Assembly (NCBI RefSeq): GCF_002015115.1 | Contig: NZ_MUYA01000004.1 | Coordinates: forward strand, 285,426 to 317,899 | Length of the DNA stretch: 32,474 bases | Origin: Haemophilus paracuniculus | Lineage (GTDB): Bacteria; Pseudomonadota; Gammaproteobacteria; Enterobacterales; Pasteurellaceae | Reading direction: 5' to 3' | In this document: piece after piece, positions 10,006 through 19,229 of the stretch | How the letters are laid out: every line of letters starts with the position of its first letter | Position numbering within the stretch: position 1 is the first letter of the stretch | The notes under the pieces: model-generated | What the model saw: only the letters and a program-made list of their open reading frames with translations | Database searches by the model: none | Told to the model about the DNA's origin: nothing | Made by a program: the position numbers and the translations under genes

Positions 10006-11271
10006 TTAGCTAATCAACCCAGCTTGATACACCATAAATAAGAGGGTAAAGGCTGAGAGGTAGATTAAGCCGATGATTGAGAGCCAGAGTAAGCCACCTT
10101 TGACGCGGTGTTCACCTTTCAATACGAGTGAGAGGTTGAGCCACGCGAAGATTGGGGTTGAGACGAATGAGCAGATCATCGCAAATTTGAGCATTGTCGC
10201 TACATCGCTCATAAAGACGGTGATGATTAAAATCCCGATTAGGGCAGTGGCGGTTGTCCAAACGTAGAGGCTGGTTGGGCGGCTCTCTTTACGGTTGAGC
10301 AACAGGCGTAATGCCTCGTTGTTGGCTCGCGAGTAGCCGTCAATCACGGTGATGGTTGTGCCGAACATACACATAAAGGCGATGAGGGCGATCAATAATT
10401 TTGACCAGTCGCCAATGGCGAACGCATACATTTTAATCAGTTGGGCGATATATTTTACCCCAGCCTGTTCCACGGTTTCGCCCGAGCCGTATTGTACCAA
10501 CGCACCGAGGGCGAGGAACACAATTGCCAAAATGGCGGTGCCGATGTAGCCTACGTTGAAGTCGAAAATGCCGTCTTGATAGCTCACTTTATTGAGGCGT
10601 TTTTTCGCCACCACCCACATTGAGTTGATCGCCGAAATCTCAATCGGGGCAGGCATCCAGCCCATTAACGCCACGATAAAGCCCAACGCCGCCAAGTTCC
10701 ACGGCGATGGCTCAACGAAATCAGGGGCGACCGCAATGCCACCTTTGAGGGCAGCGATCACCACCGCACTGACGGTTGAAACCGTGAGGGCGATCATAAT
10801 CCATTTGGAAAGGCTATCGAGCAAGCGGTATTTTCCGAGCAATAAAATGCCCCAAGTTACCGCAATCACAATCACGCTTGCGGTTGGAATGGAAAGATCC
10901 ACCGCTAATCCCAACGCTGAGAAGATAAATTTCAAAATCGCTGCGGTTACAATCCCCACCGCCGCAGTGTTGATCATCGCCGCCGCCACATTGAGGAAGA
11001 AGAATACCCAAAGGTAAATTTTGCCTTTTTCTTGATAACCTTCGAGCAAGGTTTTGTTGGTGCTGAGGGTATATTGCACCCCAAAGCGGAAGAACGGATA
11101 TTTAAACAGGTTCGCCAAAATAATGATTAACGCCAGTTGCCAGCCGTAAATCGCCCCCGCCTGCGTGGACGCAATAATATGCGAACCACCCACCGCTGCC
11201 GAAGCCATTAAAATCCCCGGTCCCATTGCCTTTAATTTCGACCCCCAAGTCGAGATTTCTTGTTGTTCCAT
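10006..11271 (-). CDS. Nramp-related membrane transporter lacking the canonical DPGN motif
   Basis: This is an 11-12 helix integral membrane protein of the Nramp superfamily, about 421 aa. The family hallmark order is present: GPGILMAS..., then QAGAIYGWQL in helix 1, and a helix-6 region reading WMPAP (205-209). Canonical Mn/Fe transporters have DPGN in helix 1 and MPH in helix 6. Here the aligned positions read GGSH (28-31) and MPA, so metal coordination must differ or another substrate is carried. Related divergent members in other bacteria lie beside 5-oxoprolinase genes, but none are seen here. The start at 11271 follows AAGGA by 6 nt and is preferred over an upstream extension of 16 residues. 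It appears monocistronic. Confidence 0.85.
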   Translation of the reverse strand: MEQQEISTWGSKLKAMGPGILMASAAVGGSHIIASTQAGAIYGWQLALIIILANLFKYPFFRFGVQYTLSTNKTLLEGYQEKGKIYLWVFFFLNVAAAMINTAAVGIVTAAILKFIFSALGLAVDLSIPTASVIVIAVTWGILLLGKYRLLDSLSKWIMIALTVSTVSAVVIAALKGGIAVAPDFVEPSPWNLAALGFIVALMGWMPAPIEISAINSMWVVAKKRLNKVSYQDGIFDFNVGYIGTAILAIVFLALGALVQYGSGETVEQAGVKYIAQLIKMYAFAIGDWSKLLIALIAFMCMFGTTITVIDGYSRANNEALRLLLNRKESRPTSLYVWTTATALIGILIITVFMSDVATMLKFAMICSFVSTPIFAWLNLSLVLKGEHRVKGGLLWLSIIGLIYLSAFTLLFMVYQAGLIS

Positions 11272-11922
11272 TGTTTTTCCTTTTATTGTTATTGAAAAAT
11301 AAGGCGTGATTTTAAGCATAAATGGGCAGGAAAAGATAGGGGCAAAAATGCAGTTTAAAAATGGTTCAGCAAAATATCTCTTTGAAAAGTGGATAAAATT
11401 TAGAGTAATAAACTAATTTTATGTTGAAATCAGCATTTTTGACTAAGAATAATTTGTTAAAGAAAGAGGAAATAAATGTTAAAGGGATGGAGTTGATTGC
11501 GTAAAAAATAAATTCCTTAATGGAATCAGGGAAATGAAAGGGGTGAGATTTCTAAAAATTTTGCATTTATTGCCCCTAGGATATCCCCGTTTCGTAGCGA
11601 AGGCGTGGATAATGTTTCATCAGAGAGACTGAACACAATCGTTGAAAAACTCGAATACAAGGCAAACACTCCGATTTATTGCCTAAATGCGGTTTGGTGA
11701 TTAACTTATCCAATCAGAAAAGTTTGAGTCGCTTTGAGGTTGCCCTGATTAACTTCGAAGCTACAAGCGAATCTCGACATTAAGAAACGAAGCAGAAAAC
11801 TTAATGTATATGCCAATTTTTGTGGAACACAGTTGCTACGGCTCAATAATTGACTCAATAGATCAGCAAAATATAAAGGGGATATTCCAGAAGAATAATC
11901 ATTATAGATCAGTTGATATAAT
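11272..11922. other. 651-bp intergenic region without a convincing gene
   Basis: The stretch upstream of the Nramp-like gene is A+T-rich. The middle (about 11521-11699) holds a 59-codon open frame on the plus strand with no start codon and no recognised similarity (it contains FIAPRISPFRSEGVDN). It could be a gene remnant or chance. An 8-bp inverted repeat (ACATTAAG, 11777-11784 with 11800-11807) lies near the right end, close to the 3' end of the ion-channel gene. No tRNA, repeat family or uptake signal was noticed. Confidence 0.4.
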
Positions 11923-12717
11923 TTATTTTAAATGCTGTTTTAGCAACATTTTTAATTCCAAAATTTCCTTCTCTAAATCAGAAATTTTAGTTAATAATTC
12001 CGTTTGATTATTTTCCTGTTCCGAACATTGACAATCGGCATTTTTAATTTCGCCGATACAATCCACCACAATCCCAATCGCGATATTTAAAATAATGTAG
12101 CTGGTAATTAACAAAAAGCTAATAAAAATAATCCACGCATTTGGATAAACCGCCATTACAGAGCGGACAATCCCCATCGACCAACTTTCAAAGGTCATTA
12201 TTTGGAATAGGGTGTAAAAACTCTCGCCCAGCGTGCCGAACCATTGGGGAAATTGCTCGCCATATAAATGGGTGGCGACCACCGCATAAATATAAAAAAG
12301 AATCACCAATAAAACCGCCACCCCAAGCATTGAACTCATTGTTTTAAATAAGGCTTGGGAAACAATTCGCATTTTAGGAATTAACGACACTAGGCGTAAA
12401 ATGCGAATAATGCGGAAAATACGAAACACCGAAAATACGCCAATTTCGGTAATTAACGAAGTAGCAATAATAAAGAAATCAAAAACATTCCAGCCTCGTT
12501 TAAAAAAGGTCAATTTCTCAACAACAATTCTTAATAAAATTTCAATTGTAAAGATAAATAAACACGCATTGTTAATCAGAGAAATCCAATCACCAAATTG
12601 GGCGGAAATAGTTTTTGAGGTATCCAACCCCACAATAATGGCGTTAATAATGATCACGCTCACAATAAAATCGTGAAAAAATTTGCCGTGAATAAAATGG
12701 CGTAACTTATTTTGCAT
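11923..12717 (-). CDS. bacterial voltage-gated sodium channel homologue (NaChBac/NavAb family)
   Basis: This is a single-domain, six-helix ion channel subunit of 264 aa, expected to assemble as a tetramer in the inner membrane. S1 is about 12-32 and S2 about 44-66. S3 is about 76-92. S4 is about 96-118 with arginines every third residue (R99, R102, R105, R108). S5 is about 124-150, and S6 about 193-222. The pore loop reads TLFQIMTFESWSMGIVR, so the selectivity filter is TFESWS (175-180) with Glu 177, closely matching the TLESWS filter of bacterial sodium channels apart from Leu to Phe. A charged, heptad-like tail (about 235-262) fits the C-terminal coiled coil of this family. It stands alone, with an A+T-rich stretch downstream. 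Confidence 0.92.
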   Translation of the reverse strand: MQNKLRHFIHGKFFHDFIVSVIIINAIIVGLDTSKTISAQFGDWISLINNACLFIFTIEILLRIVVEKLTFFKRGWNVFDFFIIATSLITEIGVFSVFRIFRIIRILRLVSLIPKMRIVSQALFKTMSSMLGVAVLLVILFYIYAVVATHLYGEQFPQWFGTLGESFYTLFQIMTFESWSMGIVRSVMAVYPNAWIIFISFLLITSYIILNIAIGIVVDCIGEIKNADCQCSEQENNQTELLTKISDLEKEILELKMLLKQHLK

Positions 12718-12770
12718 AGGAAAACAATAAGGCTAAAAAATAGTCATATTATATTTTTGTTAATAACATT

Positions 12771-12798
12771 TTGCAATCCAACTGTATTTCTATACAAT
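12771..12798 (+). promoter_or_regulatory. candidate sigma-70 promoter of recG
   Basis: TTGCAA (12771-12776) and TACAAT (12793-12798) are 16 bp apart. The pair lies about 40 bp before the recG start and just upstream of an uptake signal (CAAGCGGTC, 12806-12814) that would fall in the leader. Confidence 0.45.
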
Positions 12799-12835
12799 AC
12801 GCCCCCAAGCGGTCAGTTTCACAAAAATTTTTACG

Positions 12836-14917
12836 ATGAGCGAACAATTATTAGACGGTGTGCCACTCACGGCGTTGTCGGGCGTGGGGGCGGCGATAGC
12901 AGGGAAATTAAGCAAAATTGGGATCAACAATGTGCAAGATTTGTTGTTCCATTTGCCGTTTCGTTATGAAGATCGCACGCGGATCACGCCGATTGCCGAT
13001 GTTCGCCCCGAAAATTACTGCACCATTGAGGGCTATGTGCAGCTAACCGAAGTGCAATTCGGTCGCCGTCCGATTTTATCCACCACCCTTTCAGACGGCA
13101 CGAGCAAAATTACCCTCAAATTCTTCAATTTCAACGCAGGAATGAAAAACAGCCTTGCCACGGGCGTTCGCGTCAAAGCCTTTGGCGAGGTCAAGCGGGG
13201 GCGGTTTATGGCGGAAATGCACCACCCCGAATATCAAATTATTCGCAATAACCAACCGCTTGAATTGGCGGAAAGCCTGACCCCGATCTATTCCACCACC
13301 GAGGGCTTGAAGCAAGCCACCCTACGCAAATTGACCGATCAGGCGTTGGCGTTGTTGGATCGGGTGCAAGTGGCGGAATTGTTGCCGAATGAATTTAATC
13401 CGCACCAATATAGCCTCAAACAAGCCCTGCAACTGCTGCACCGCCCACCGCCGAGCGTGTCGGCGGAACAGTTGGAAAAAGGCGATCACCCTGCCCAAAA
13501 ACGGCTGATTTTTGAGGAACTGCTCGCCCACAACCTCGCAATGCAGCAGGTGCGAATGGGGGTAAAACAGCATTTTGCCGAGCCGTTGCAGTATCAAACG
13601 GATCTCAAACAGCGTTTCCTCGCCAGCCTGCCGTTCCAACCGACCAACGCCCAAAGCCGTGTTACCGCTGAGATTGAGCGAGATCTCGCCCAATCACAAC
13701 CGATGATGCGGTTAGTACAAGGCGATGTGGGATCGGGCAAAACGCTGGTGGCGGCGTTGGCGGCGTTGCTGGCGATTGATAACGGCAAGCAGGTGGCGTT
13801 AATGGCACCGACCGAAATTCTCGCCGAGCAGCACGCCAACAATTTCGCGAACTGGCTCGCCCCTTTTGGAATTGAGGTTGGCTGGCTGGCGGGCAAGGTC
13901 AAGGGCAAGGCTCGCACCGCTCAATTAGCGGCGATCCAAAATGGCTCGGTGCAGATGATTATCGGCACCCACGCCCTGTTCCAAGAGAGCGTGGAATTTC
14001 ACAACCTCGCCCTCGTGATTATTGATGAACAGCACCGTTTTGGCGTACATCAACGGCTCACGTTGCGAGAAAAAGGGGCGAAGGGCGAGGTTTATCCGCA
14101 CCAACTGATTATGACCGCCACCCCCATTCCCCGCACGCTGGCGATGACGGTTTACGCCGATCTTGATACCTCAATTATTGACGAACTTCCCCCTGGGCGA
14201 ACGCCGATCACCACCGTGGCGATTTCCGAAGATCGGCGAGGCGAAATTGTGCAACGGGTTTACCAAGCCTGCAAAAACGAAAAACGTCAAGCCTACTGGG
14301 TTTGCACCTTGATTGATGAATCGGAAGTGCTGGAAGCCCAAGCGGCAGCCGCGATTGCCGAAGATCTGCAACGTGCCTTGCCCGATTTGCGGATCGGCTT
14401 GGTTCACGGTCGAATGAAACCGCAGGAAAAACAGGCGATTATGGCGGAATTTAAGACGGCGAATCTCGATCTGCTGGTCGCCACCACCGTGATTGAGGTG
14501 GGGGTTGATGTGCCGAATGCGAGCTTGATGATTATCGAAAATTCCGAGCGATTAGGGCTGGCACAACTGCACCAACTGCGTGGACGGGTCGGGCGAGGGG
14601 CAACGGCGTCCCACTGCGTGCTAATGTATAAACCGCCCCTCGGCAAAATTTCGAGCAAACGCTTACAAGTGATGCGAGACAGCCAAGACGGCTTCTACAT
14701 CGCCGAAAAAGACCTCGAAATCCGCGGCACGGGCGAAATCCTCGGCACGAAACAAACAGGCACCGCAGAATTTAAAATCGCCGACCTAATGCGAGACCGT
14801 AAAATGATCCCCCTCGTGCAAGACTACGCCAAACGCCTGATCGCCACCCAACCGCAGATTGCGGATTTGCTGATCAAACGCTGGTTAGAACTAAAAACCG
14901 AATATACCAATGCCTAG
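12836..14917 (+). CDS. recG: ATP-dependent DNA helicase RecG
   Basis: RecG is a branch-migration helicase that remodels stalled forks, Holliday junctions and R-loops. The 693-aa product has the N-terminal wedge/OB domain (about 1-200), including an OB-like stretch GYVQLTEVQFGRRP. Superfamily 2 helicase motifs follow: Walker A GDVGSGKT (296-303), DEQH box (397-400), TATPIPRT near 427, and the C-terminal lobe with VATTVIEVGVDVPNA and QLRGRVGRG. The length matches E. coli RecG (693 aa). No strong Shine-Dalgarno sequence precedes the ATG. It does not sit beside spoT or trmH as in E. coli, so its neighbourhood is rearranged. Confidence 0.97.
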   Translation: MSEQLLDGVPLTALSGVGAAIAGKLSKIGINNVQDLLFHLPFRYEDRTRITPIADVRPENYCTIEGYVQLTEVQFGRRPILSTTLSDGTSKITLKFFNFNAGMKNSLATGVRVKAFGEVKRGRFMAEMHHPEYQIIRNNQPLELAESLTPIYSTTEGLKQATLRKLTDQALALLDRVQVAELLPNEFNPHQYSLKQALQLLHRPPPSVSAEQLEKGDHPAQKRLIFEELLAHNLAMQQVRMGVKQHFAEPLQYQTDLKQRFLASLPFQPTNAQSRVTAEIERDLAQSQPMMRLVQGDVGSGKTLVAALAALLAIDNGKQVALMAPTEILAEQHANNFANWLAPFGIEVGWLAGKVKGKARTAQLAAIQNGSVQMIIGTHALFQESVEFHNLALVIIDEQHRFGVHQRLTLREKGAKGEVYPHQLIMTATPIPRTLAMTVYADLDTSIIDELPPGRTPITTVAISEDRRGEIVQRVYQACKNEKRQAYWVCTLIDESEVLEAQAAAAIAEDLQRALPDLRIGLVHGRMKPQEKQAIMAEFKTANLDLLVATTVIEVGVDVPNASLMIIENSERLGLAQLHQLRGRVGRGATASHCVLMYKPPLGKISSKRLQVMRDSQDGFYIAEKDLEIRGTGEILGTKQTGTAEFKIADLMRDRKMIPLVQDYAKRLIATQPQIADLLIKRWLELKTEYTNA

Positions 14918-14920
14918 CAA

Positions 14921-14929
14921 GGGGGGGGG
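14921..14929 (+). repeat. G9 homopolymer after recG
   Basis: Nine consecutive G follow GCAA just after the recG stop. The context (GCAA-G9-T, then TTTAAAAATTTT) looks like an uptake signal and its A/T tail in which AAGCGGT has become a G run. It is outside any gene. Confidence 0.7.
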
Positions 14930-15043
14930 TTTAAAAATTTTAGCATCGCCTGAAATTTTCATTAAATCTACTTTTTTGATTTATTTAAAATGTTGAAATA
15001 AATCAAGAAAATGTACCGCAATTCGCCCATTTCAATCAGAAAC

Positions 15044-15052
15044 TGATATAAT
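15044..15052 (+). promoter_or_regulatory. extended -10 promoter of pgk
   Basis: TG-A-TATAAT (TG at 15044-15045, TATAAT at 15047-15052) is a perfect extended -10 element about 40 bp before the pgk start. The -35 region is weak (TTCGCC at 15022-15027, spacing 19), as is usual for extended -10 promoters. It fits a highly expressed glycolytic gene. Confidence 0.65.
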
Positions 15053-15092
15053 CGCCCCGTTTTTATTTTTGAACTCAACAGAGGAACTTATT

Positions 15093-16268
15093 ATGTCTGT
15101 AATCAAAATGGCAGATCTTGATCTTCAAGGTAAACGTCTTTTCATTCGTGCTGACCTTAACGTACCAGTGAAAGACGGCAAAGTAACGTCTGATGCACGT
15201 ATTCGTGCAACGATTCCAACCCTCAAATTAGCCTTACAAAAAGGGGCGAAAGTGATGGTAACTTCGCACTTAGGTCGTCCGACTGAGGGGGTGTTTGAGG
15301 AAGCGAACTCGTTACAACCTGTGGTCGATTACCTCAACAATTCAGATTTAGGCGTGCCTGTGCGTTTAGTGCGTGATTATTTAGACGGCGTGGACGTGCA
15401 AGAAAACGAAATCGTGGTGCTTGAAAACGTGCGTATCAACAAAGGCGAGAAGAAAAATGATCCTGAGTTGGCGAAAAAATATGCAGCACTTTGCGATGTG
15501 TTCGTAATGGACGCATTCGGTACGGCTCACCGTGCAGAGGGTTCAACCTACGGCGTGGCTGAATTTGCCCCTGTTGCTTGTGCAGGTCCATTATTGGCGG
15601 CGGAATTAGACGCACTCGGCAAAGCATTAAAAGAGCCACAACGCCCAATGTTGGCGATTGTTGGCGGTTCAAAAGTTTCAACCAAATTAACCGTGTTGGA
15701 TTCCCTTTCAAAAATCGCTGATCAGCTTATCGTGGGCGGTGGTATTGCGAACACCTTTATCGCAGCGGAAGGCAACAACGTGGGTAAATCATTATATGAA
15801 GAAGATTTGATCCCAGAAGCAAAACGTTTGGCACAAGCGACCAAAATCCCCGTGCCAGTAGATGTGCGTGTGGGGACAGAATTTTCTGAAACCGCCCCAG
15901 CAACCCACAAAGCGGTGGCTGATGTAGCGACGGATGAGTCAATTTTCGACATCGGCGACAAATCTGCCGAAGAATTAGCGGAAATTATCCGTAATGCGAA
16001 AACTATTCTTTGGAACGGCCCAGTTGGCGTGTTTGAGTTCCCGAACTTCCGTAAAGGGACGGAAATCGTGGCACAAGCGATTGTGGATGCCACTGCAAGC
16101 GGTGCGTTCTCTATCGCAGGCGGCGGCGACACCTTAGCGGCGATTGATATGTTCGGTATCGCAGATAAAATCTCTTACATCTCAACCGGTGGCGGTGCGT
16201 TCTTAGAATTTGTAGAAGGTAAAGTATTACCAGCCGTTGAAATTTTGGAAAAACGTGCGAACGGTTAA
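15093..16268 (+). CDS. pgk: phosphoglycerate kinase
   Basis: Pgk transfers phosphate between 1,3-bisphosphoglycerate and ADP in glycolysis, in the cytoplasm. The 391-aa product shows RADLNVP (19-25), the substrate loop SHLGRPTEG (58-66), a nucleotide-binding [11 protein letters not shown] segment, and the C-terminal GGGDTLAAI and [10 protein letters not shown] loops. The start at 15093 has AGAGGA 7 nt upstream and aligns with the family; a longer frame from a TTG at 15069 is unlikely. Codon choice is strongly biased, as in highly expressed genes. fbaA follows in the same direction, an order conserved in gammaproteobacteria, although a palindrome cluster lies between them. Confidence 0.97.
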   Translation: MSVIKMADLDLQGKRLFIRADLNVPVKDGKVTSDARIRATIPTLKLALQKGAKVMVTSHLGRPTEGVFEEANSLQPVVDYLNNSDLGVPVRLVRDYLDGVDVQENEIVVLENVRINKGEKKNDPELAKKYAALCDVFVMDAFGTAHRAEGSTYGVAEFAPVACAGPLLAAELDALGKALKEPQRPMLAIVGGSKVSTKLTVLDSLSKIADQLIVGGGIANTFIAAEGNNVGKSLYEEDLIPEAKRLAQATKIPVPVDVRVGTEFSETAPATHKAVADVATDESIFDIGDKSAEELAEIIRNAKTILWNGPVGVFEFPNFRKGTEIVAQAIVDATASGAFSIAGGGDTLAAIDMFGIADKISYISTGGGAFLEFVEGKVLPAVEILEKRANG

Positions 16269-16290
16269 GGCAAAATAAGCAATGCGAAAG

Positions 16291-16411
16291 GGGACGCGAG
16301 CATCGCGTCCCTACGCAAAAACCGATAAATCGTAGGGACGCCACGCTGGCGTCTCAGATCAAAAACCGAAACCATAAATGGTCAATCGTAGGGACGCAAT
16401 GCTTGCGTCCC
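16291..16411. repeat. three REP-like covarying palindromes between pgk and fbaA
   Basis: Three 21-bp hairpins share outer arms GGGACGC...GCGTCCC with 3-nt loops: 16291-16299/16303-16311, 16335-16343/16347-16355 and 16391-16399/16403-16411. The innermost pair of each stem differs but stays complementary (GA/TC, CA/TG, AA/TT). One arm has a G-T wobble. Copies two and three are preceded by CGTA and copy one is followed by TACG, so copy one lies in the opposite orientation. They lie inside the probable pgk-fbaA transcript. Confidence 0.85.
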
Positions 16412-16451
16412 CTAGATGAAAAAATTCAATTAAATCAAGAGGAAACCTCAA

Positions 16452-17531
<1,080 letters not shown>

Positions 17532-17554
17532 TCGGGTAAAAAATCCCAAAAATC

Positions 17555-17588
17555 AGACCGCTTGTTGTGAGACAAGCGGTCTTTTTTT
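17555..17588 (+). terminator. fbaA terminator built from inverted uptake signals
   Basis: A perfect 11-bp stem (AGACCGCTTGT, 17555-17565, with 17572-17582) is closed by a 6-nt loop and followed by seven T. Both arms are uptake-signal cores. This is a textbook intrinsic terminator 24 nt after the fbaA stop. Confidence 0.93.
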
Positions 17589-17607
17589 GCGAAATTTTGA
17601 GGGAAAT

Positions 17608-18693
17608 TTAGGCGGCGGTAATTTGCCCCTGTTCCACCAAAAACAGCCGATCATTTTGCTGTTCCTGCCAGCTCATCTGTTGTAGTTGATCTTGGGTGAT
17701 GGCGGTAACGAACACCTGCGAGCCACTTTCCCGCAGGCGGTGGGCGAGTAGTTCGCGTTTGGTCGGGTCGAGTTCTGAGGCGAAATCGTCAATCAAAAAC
17801 AGGCATTGGCGTTCTTTTTGTTGAATCAGATATTCCCCTTGGGCGAGGCGTAACGCACACATCAACAATTTTAACTGCCCCCTTGAAAGCACATCTTCCA
17901 CGGGCAAGCCGTTGGCTTTAAAGCGGAAATCGGCTTTTTGTGGGCCGATCATCGTGTAGCCCATAGCCCGATCTCGCTCAAAGCCTTGGGCGAGAATCTC
18001 GGCGAAGCCTGCCCCCTTTTCCCAACCTTGATGAAAACTGACGCTAATCTCTAATTCGGGCAGGAAAAATTGGCAAGTTTTCTCAATTTCGGGGCGAAGA
18101 ATATCCGCATAATCCGCTCGCAGTTGGCTGACGATATGAGCGACTTTGGCAAGCTCAATATCCCACGCTTTCAATTCCCCATAATGGCGAACTTGGGCGA
18201 GGGCGGCATTGCGTTGTTTGAGCAGGCGTTTGAGGTTTACCCAATGTTGGAAAAATTCTTGATGCTGATGAAACAAGCCCCAATCCAAAAAGGCTCGGCG
18301 GTAACTCGGACCACCATTCAGTAAGGTTAAGCCCTCGGGGGTGATCACTTGCATTGGCAGCAGTTGGGCGAGGTCGGCAAGTTTATTGCCGTCTTCGTTA
18401 TTGATTTTGAGCAACGTATCGCCTTGCCGTTTTTTCTGAATCCCCACCGTCCAACTATGTTGAGCCTCGTCAATTTTGCCGTGCAGGGTAAATTGCTCTT
18501 GCTCATATTGAATAATGCGGTTACCCAAATGGCTTTTGAAAGAACGCCCGTGTCCGAGGTAGAAAATCGCTTCCAACAGGCTAGTTTTGCCGCTTCCATT
18601 CGCCCCGACCAGAAAATTAAAGCCTGACGAAAAGTGGAGATCGACCTCGCTCAAATTGCGAAAATGTTGAATCAGTAAACGAGAAAGTGCCAT
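17608..18693 (-). CDS. recF: DNA replication/repair protein RecF
   Basis: RecF is an SMC-like ATPase that, with RecO and RecR, loads RecA at single-strand gaps. The 361-aa product has Walker A GANGSGKT (30-37), followed by SLLEAIFYLGHGRSFK, the ABC-like signature region LSRGQLKLL, and Walker B LFLIDDFASELD. The length is typical. It is not beside dnaN or gyrB here, the usual place in many bacteria, but directly after sprT with a 15-nt gap. That suggests co-transcription with sprT from the minus strand. Confidence 0.96.
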   Translation of the reverse strand: MALSRLLIQHFRNLSEVDLHFSSGFNFLVGANGSGKTSLLEAIFYLGHGRSFKSHLGNRIIQYEQEQFTLHGKIDEAQHSWTVGIQKKRQGDTLLKINNEDGNKLADLAQLLPMQVITPEGLTLLNGGPSYRRAFLDWGLFHQHQEFFQHWVNLKRLLKQRNAALAQVRHYGELKAWDIELAKVAHIVSQLRADYADILRPEIEKTCQFFLPELEISVSFHQGWEKGAGFAEILAQGFERDRAMGYTMIGPQKADFRFKANGLPVEDVLSRGQLKLLMCALRLAQGEYLIQQKERQCLFLIDDFASELDPTKRELLAHRLRESGSQVFVTAITQDQLQQMSWQEQQNDRLFLVEQGQITAA

Positions 18694-18708
18694 AAACGAA
18701 CCTCAAAA

Positions 18709-19200
18709 TTAGCAAGGGGCTAATCGTAAAGGCTTACGGCATTTTTTGCAAATATAAGACCTCTTTCCCTGCGAAATGGCATTATGGCGGCGGATAGAAA
18801 GGGTGTGAATTTGGCAGTCGCATTGATAGCGAAATTGCGAACCTTGCACATTTTCCACATTAAAACAGTGGCGAACGTCCGCTGGCACGCCGAGTACGCC
18901 CATCATCATTTGCCATTCTTTGCCGTGGGGTTGCACCCGCCCGAATTGCTGATAAACCAACAGATGAGCCAACTCGTGCGGCACGACCTGCTGAATAAAG
19001 GCTTGCCCGTTTTCTTGCAATAAAACGGGGTTGAGCCGAATTTCATTCTGCTGCAAATAAGCCGCCCCCGCTTTCAGCCCCCGCACTTTGTAGCTTACGC
19101 TCGGCTCGGTAAAAGTTTTGCCAAAATGGGCGTTGGCGGTGGCGAGATCACGGCGAAGTTGGCGTTGAACTTGCATTTTGAGAATCGGTAAATCAGCCAT
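18709..19200 (-). CDS. sprT: SprT family zinc metalloprotease-like protein
   Basis: This is a member of the SprT family, whose eukaryotic relative SPRTN degrades DNA-protein crosslinks; the bacterial role is little characterised. The 163-aa product has HELAH (75-79) with a further His 92 in PHGKEW forming the metal site, and a C-terminal four-cysteine zinc ribbon (Cys 127, 129, 151, 154). It aligns along its length with E. coli SprT. It lies upstream of recF in the same orientation. An uptake signal (ACAAGCGGTC, 19201-19210) begins immediately upstream of its start codon. Confidence 0.92.
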   Translation of the reverse strand: MADLPILKMQVQRQLRRDLATANAHFGKTFTEPSVSYKVRGLKAGAAYLQQNEIRLNPVLLQENGQAFIQQVVPHELAHLLVYQQFGRVQPHGKEWQMMMGVLGVPADVRHCFNVENVQGSQFRYQCDCQIHTLSIRRHNAISQGKRSYICKKCRKPLRLAPC

Positions 19201-19229
19201 ACAAGCGGTCGGATTGTGAGAAATTTCCC

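Noticed and set aside
11804..12007. 67-codon plus-strand frame at the end of the ion-channel gene
   Set aside because: It overlaps the 3' end of the well-supported channel gene on the other strand and has no ribosome-binding site or recognisable motif.
16111..16344. Arg-rich minus-strand frame at the pgk end and palindromes
   Set aside because: It is a shadow of pgk plus the GC-rich hairpins; the translation is unlike any protein family.
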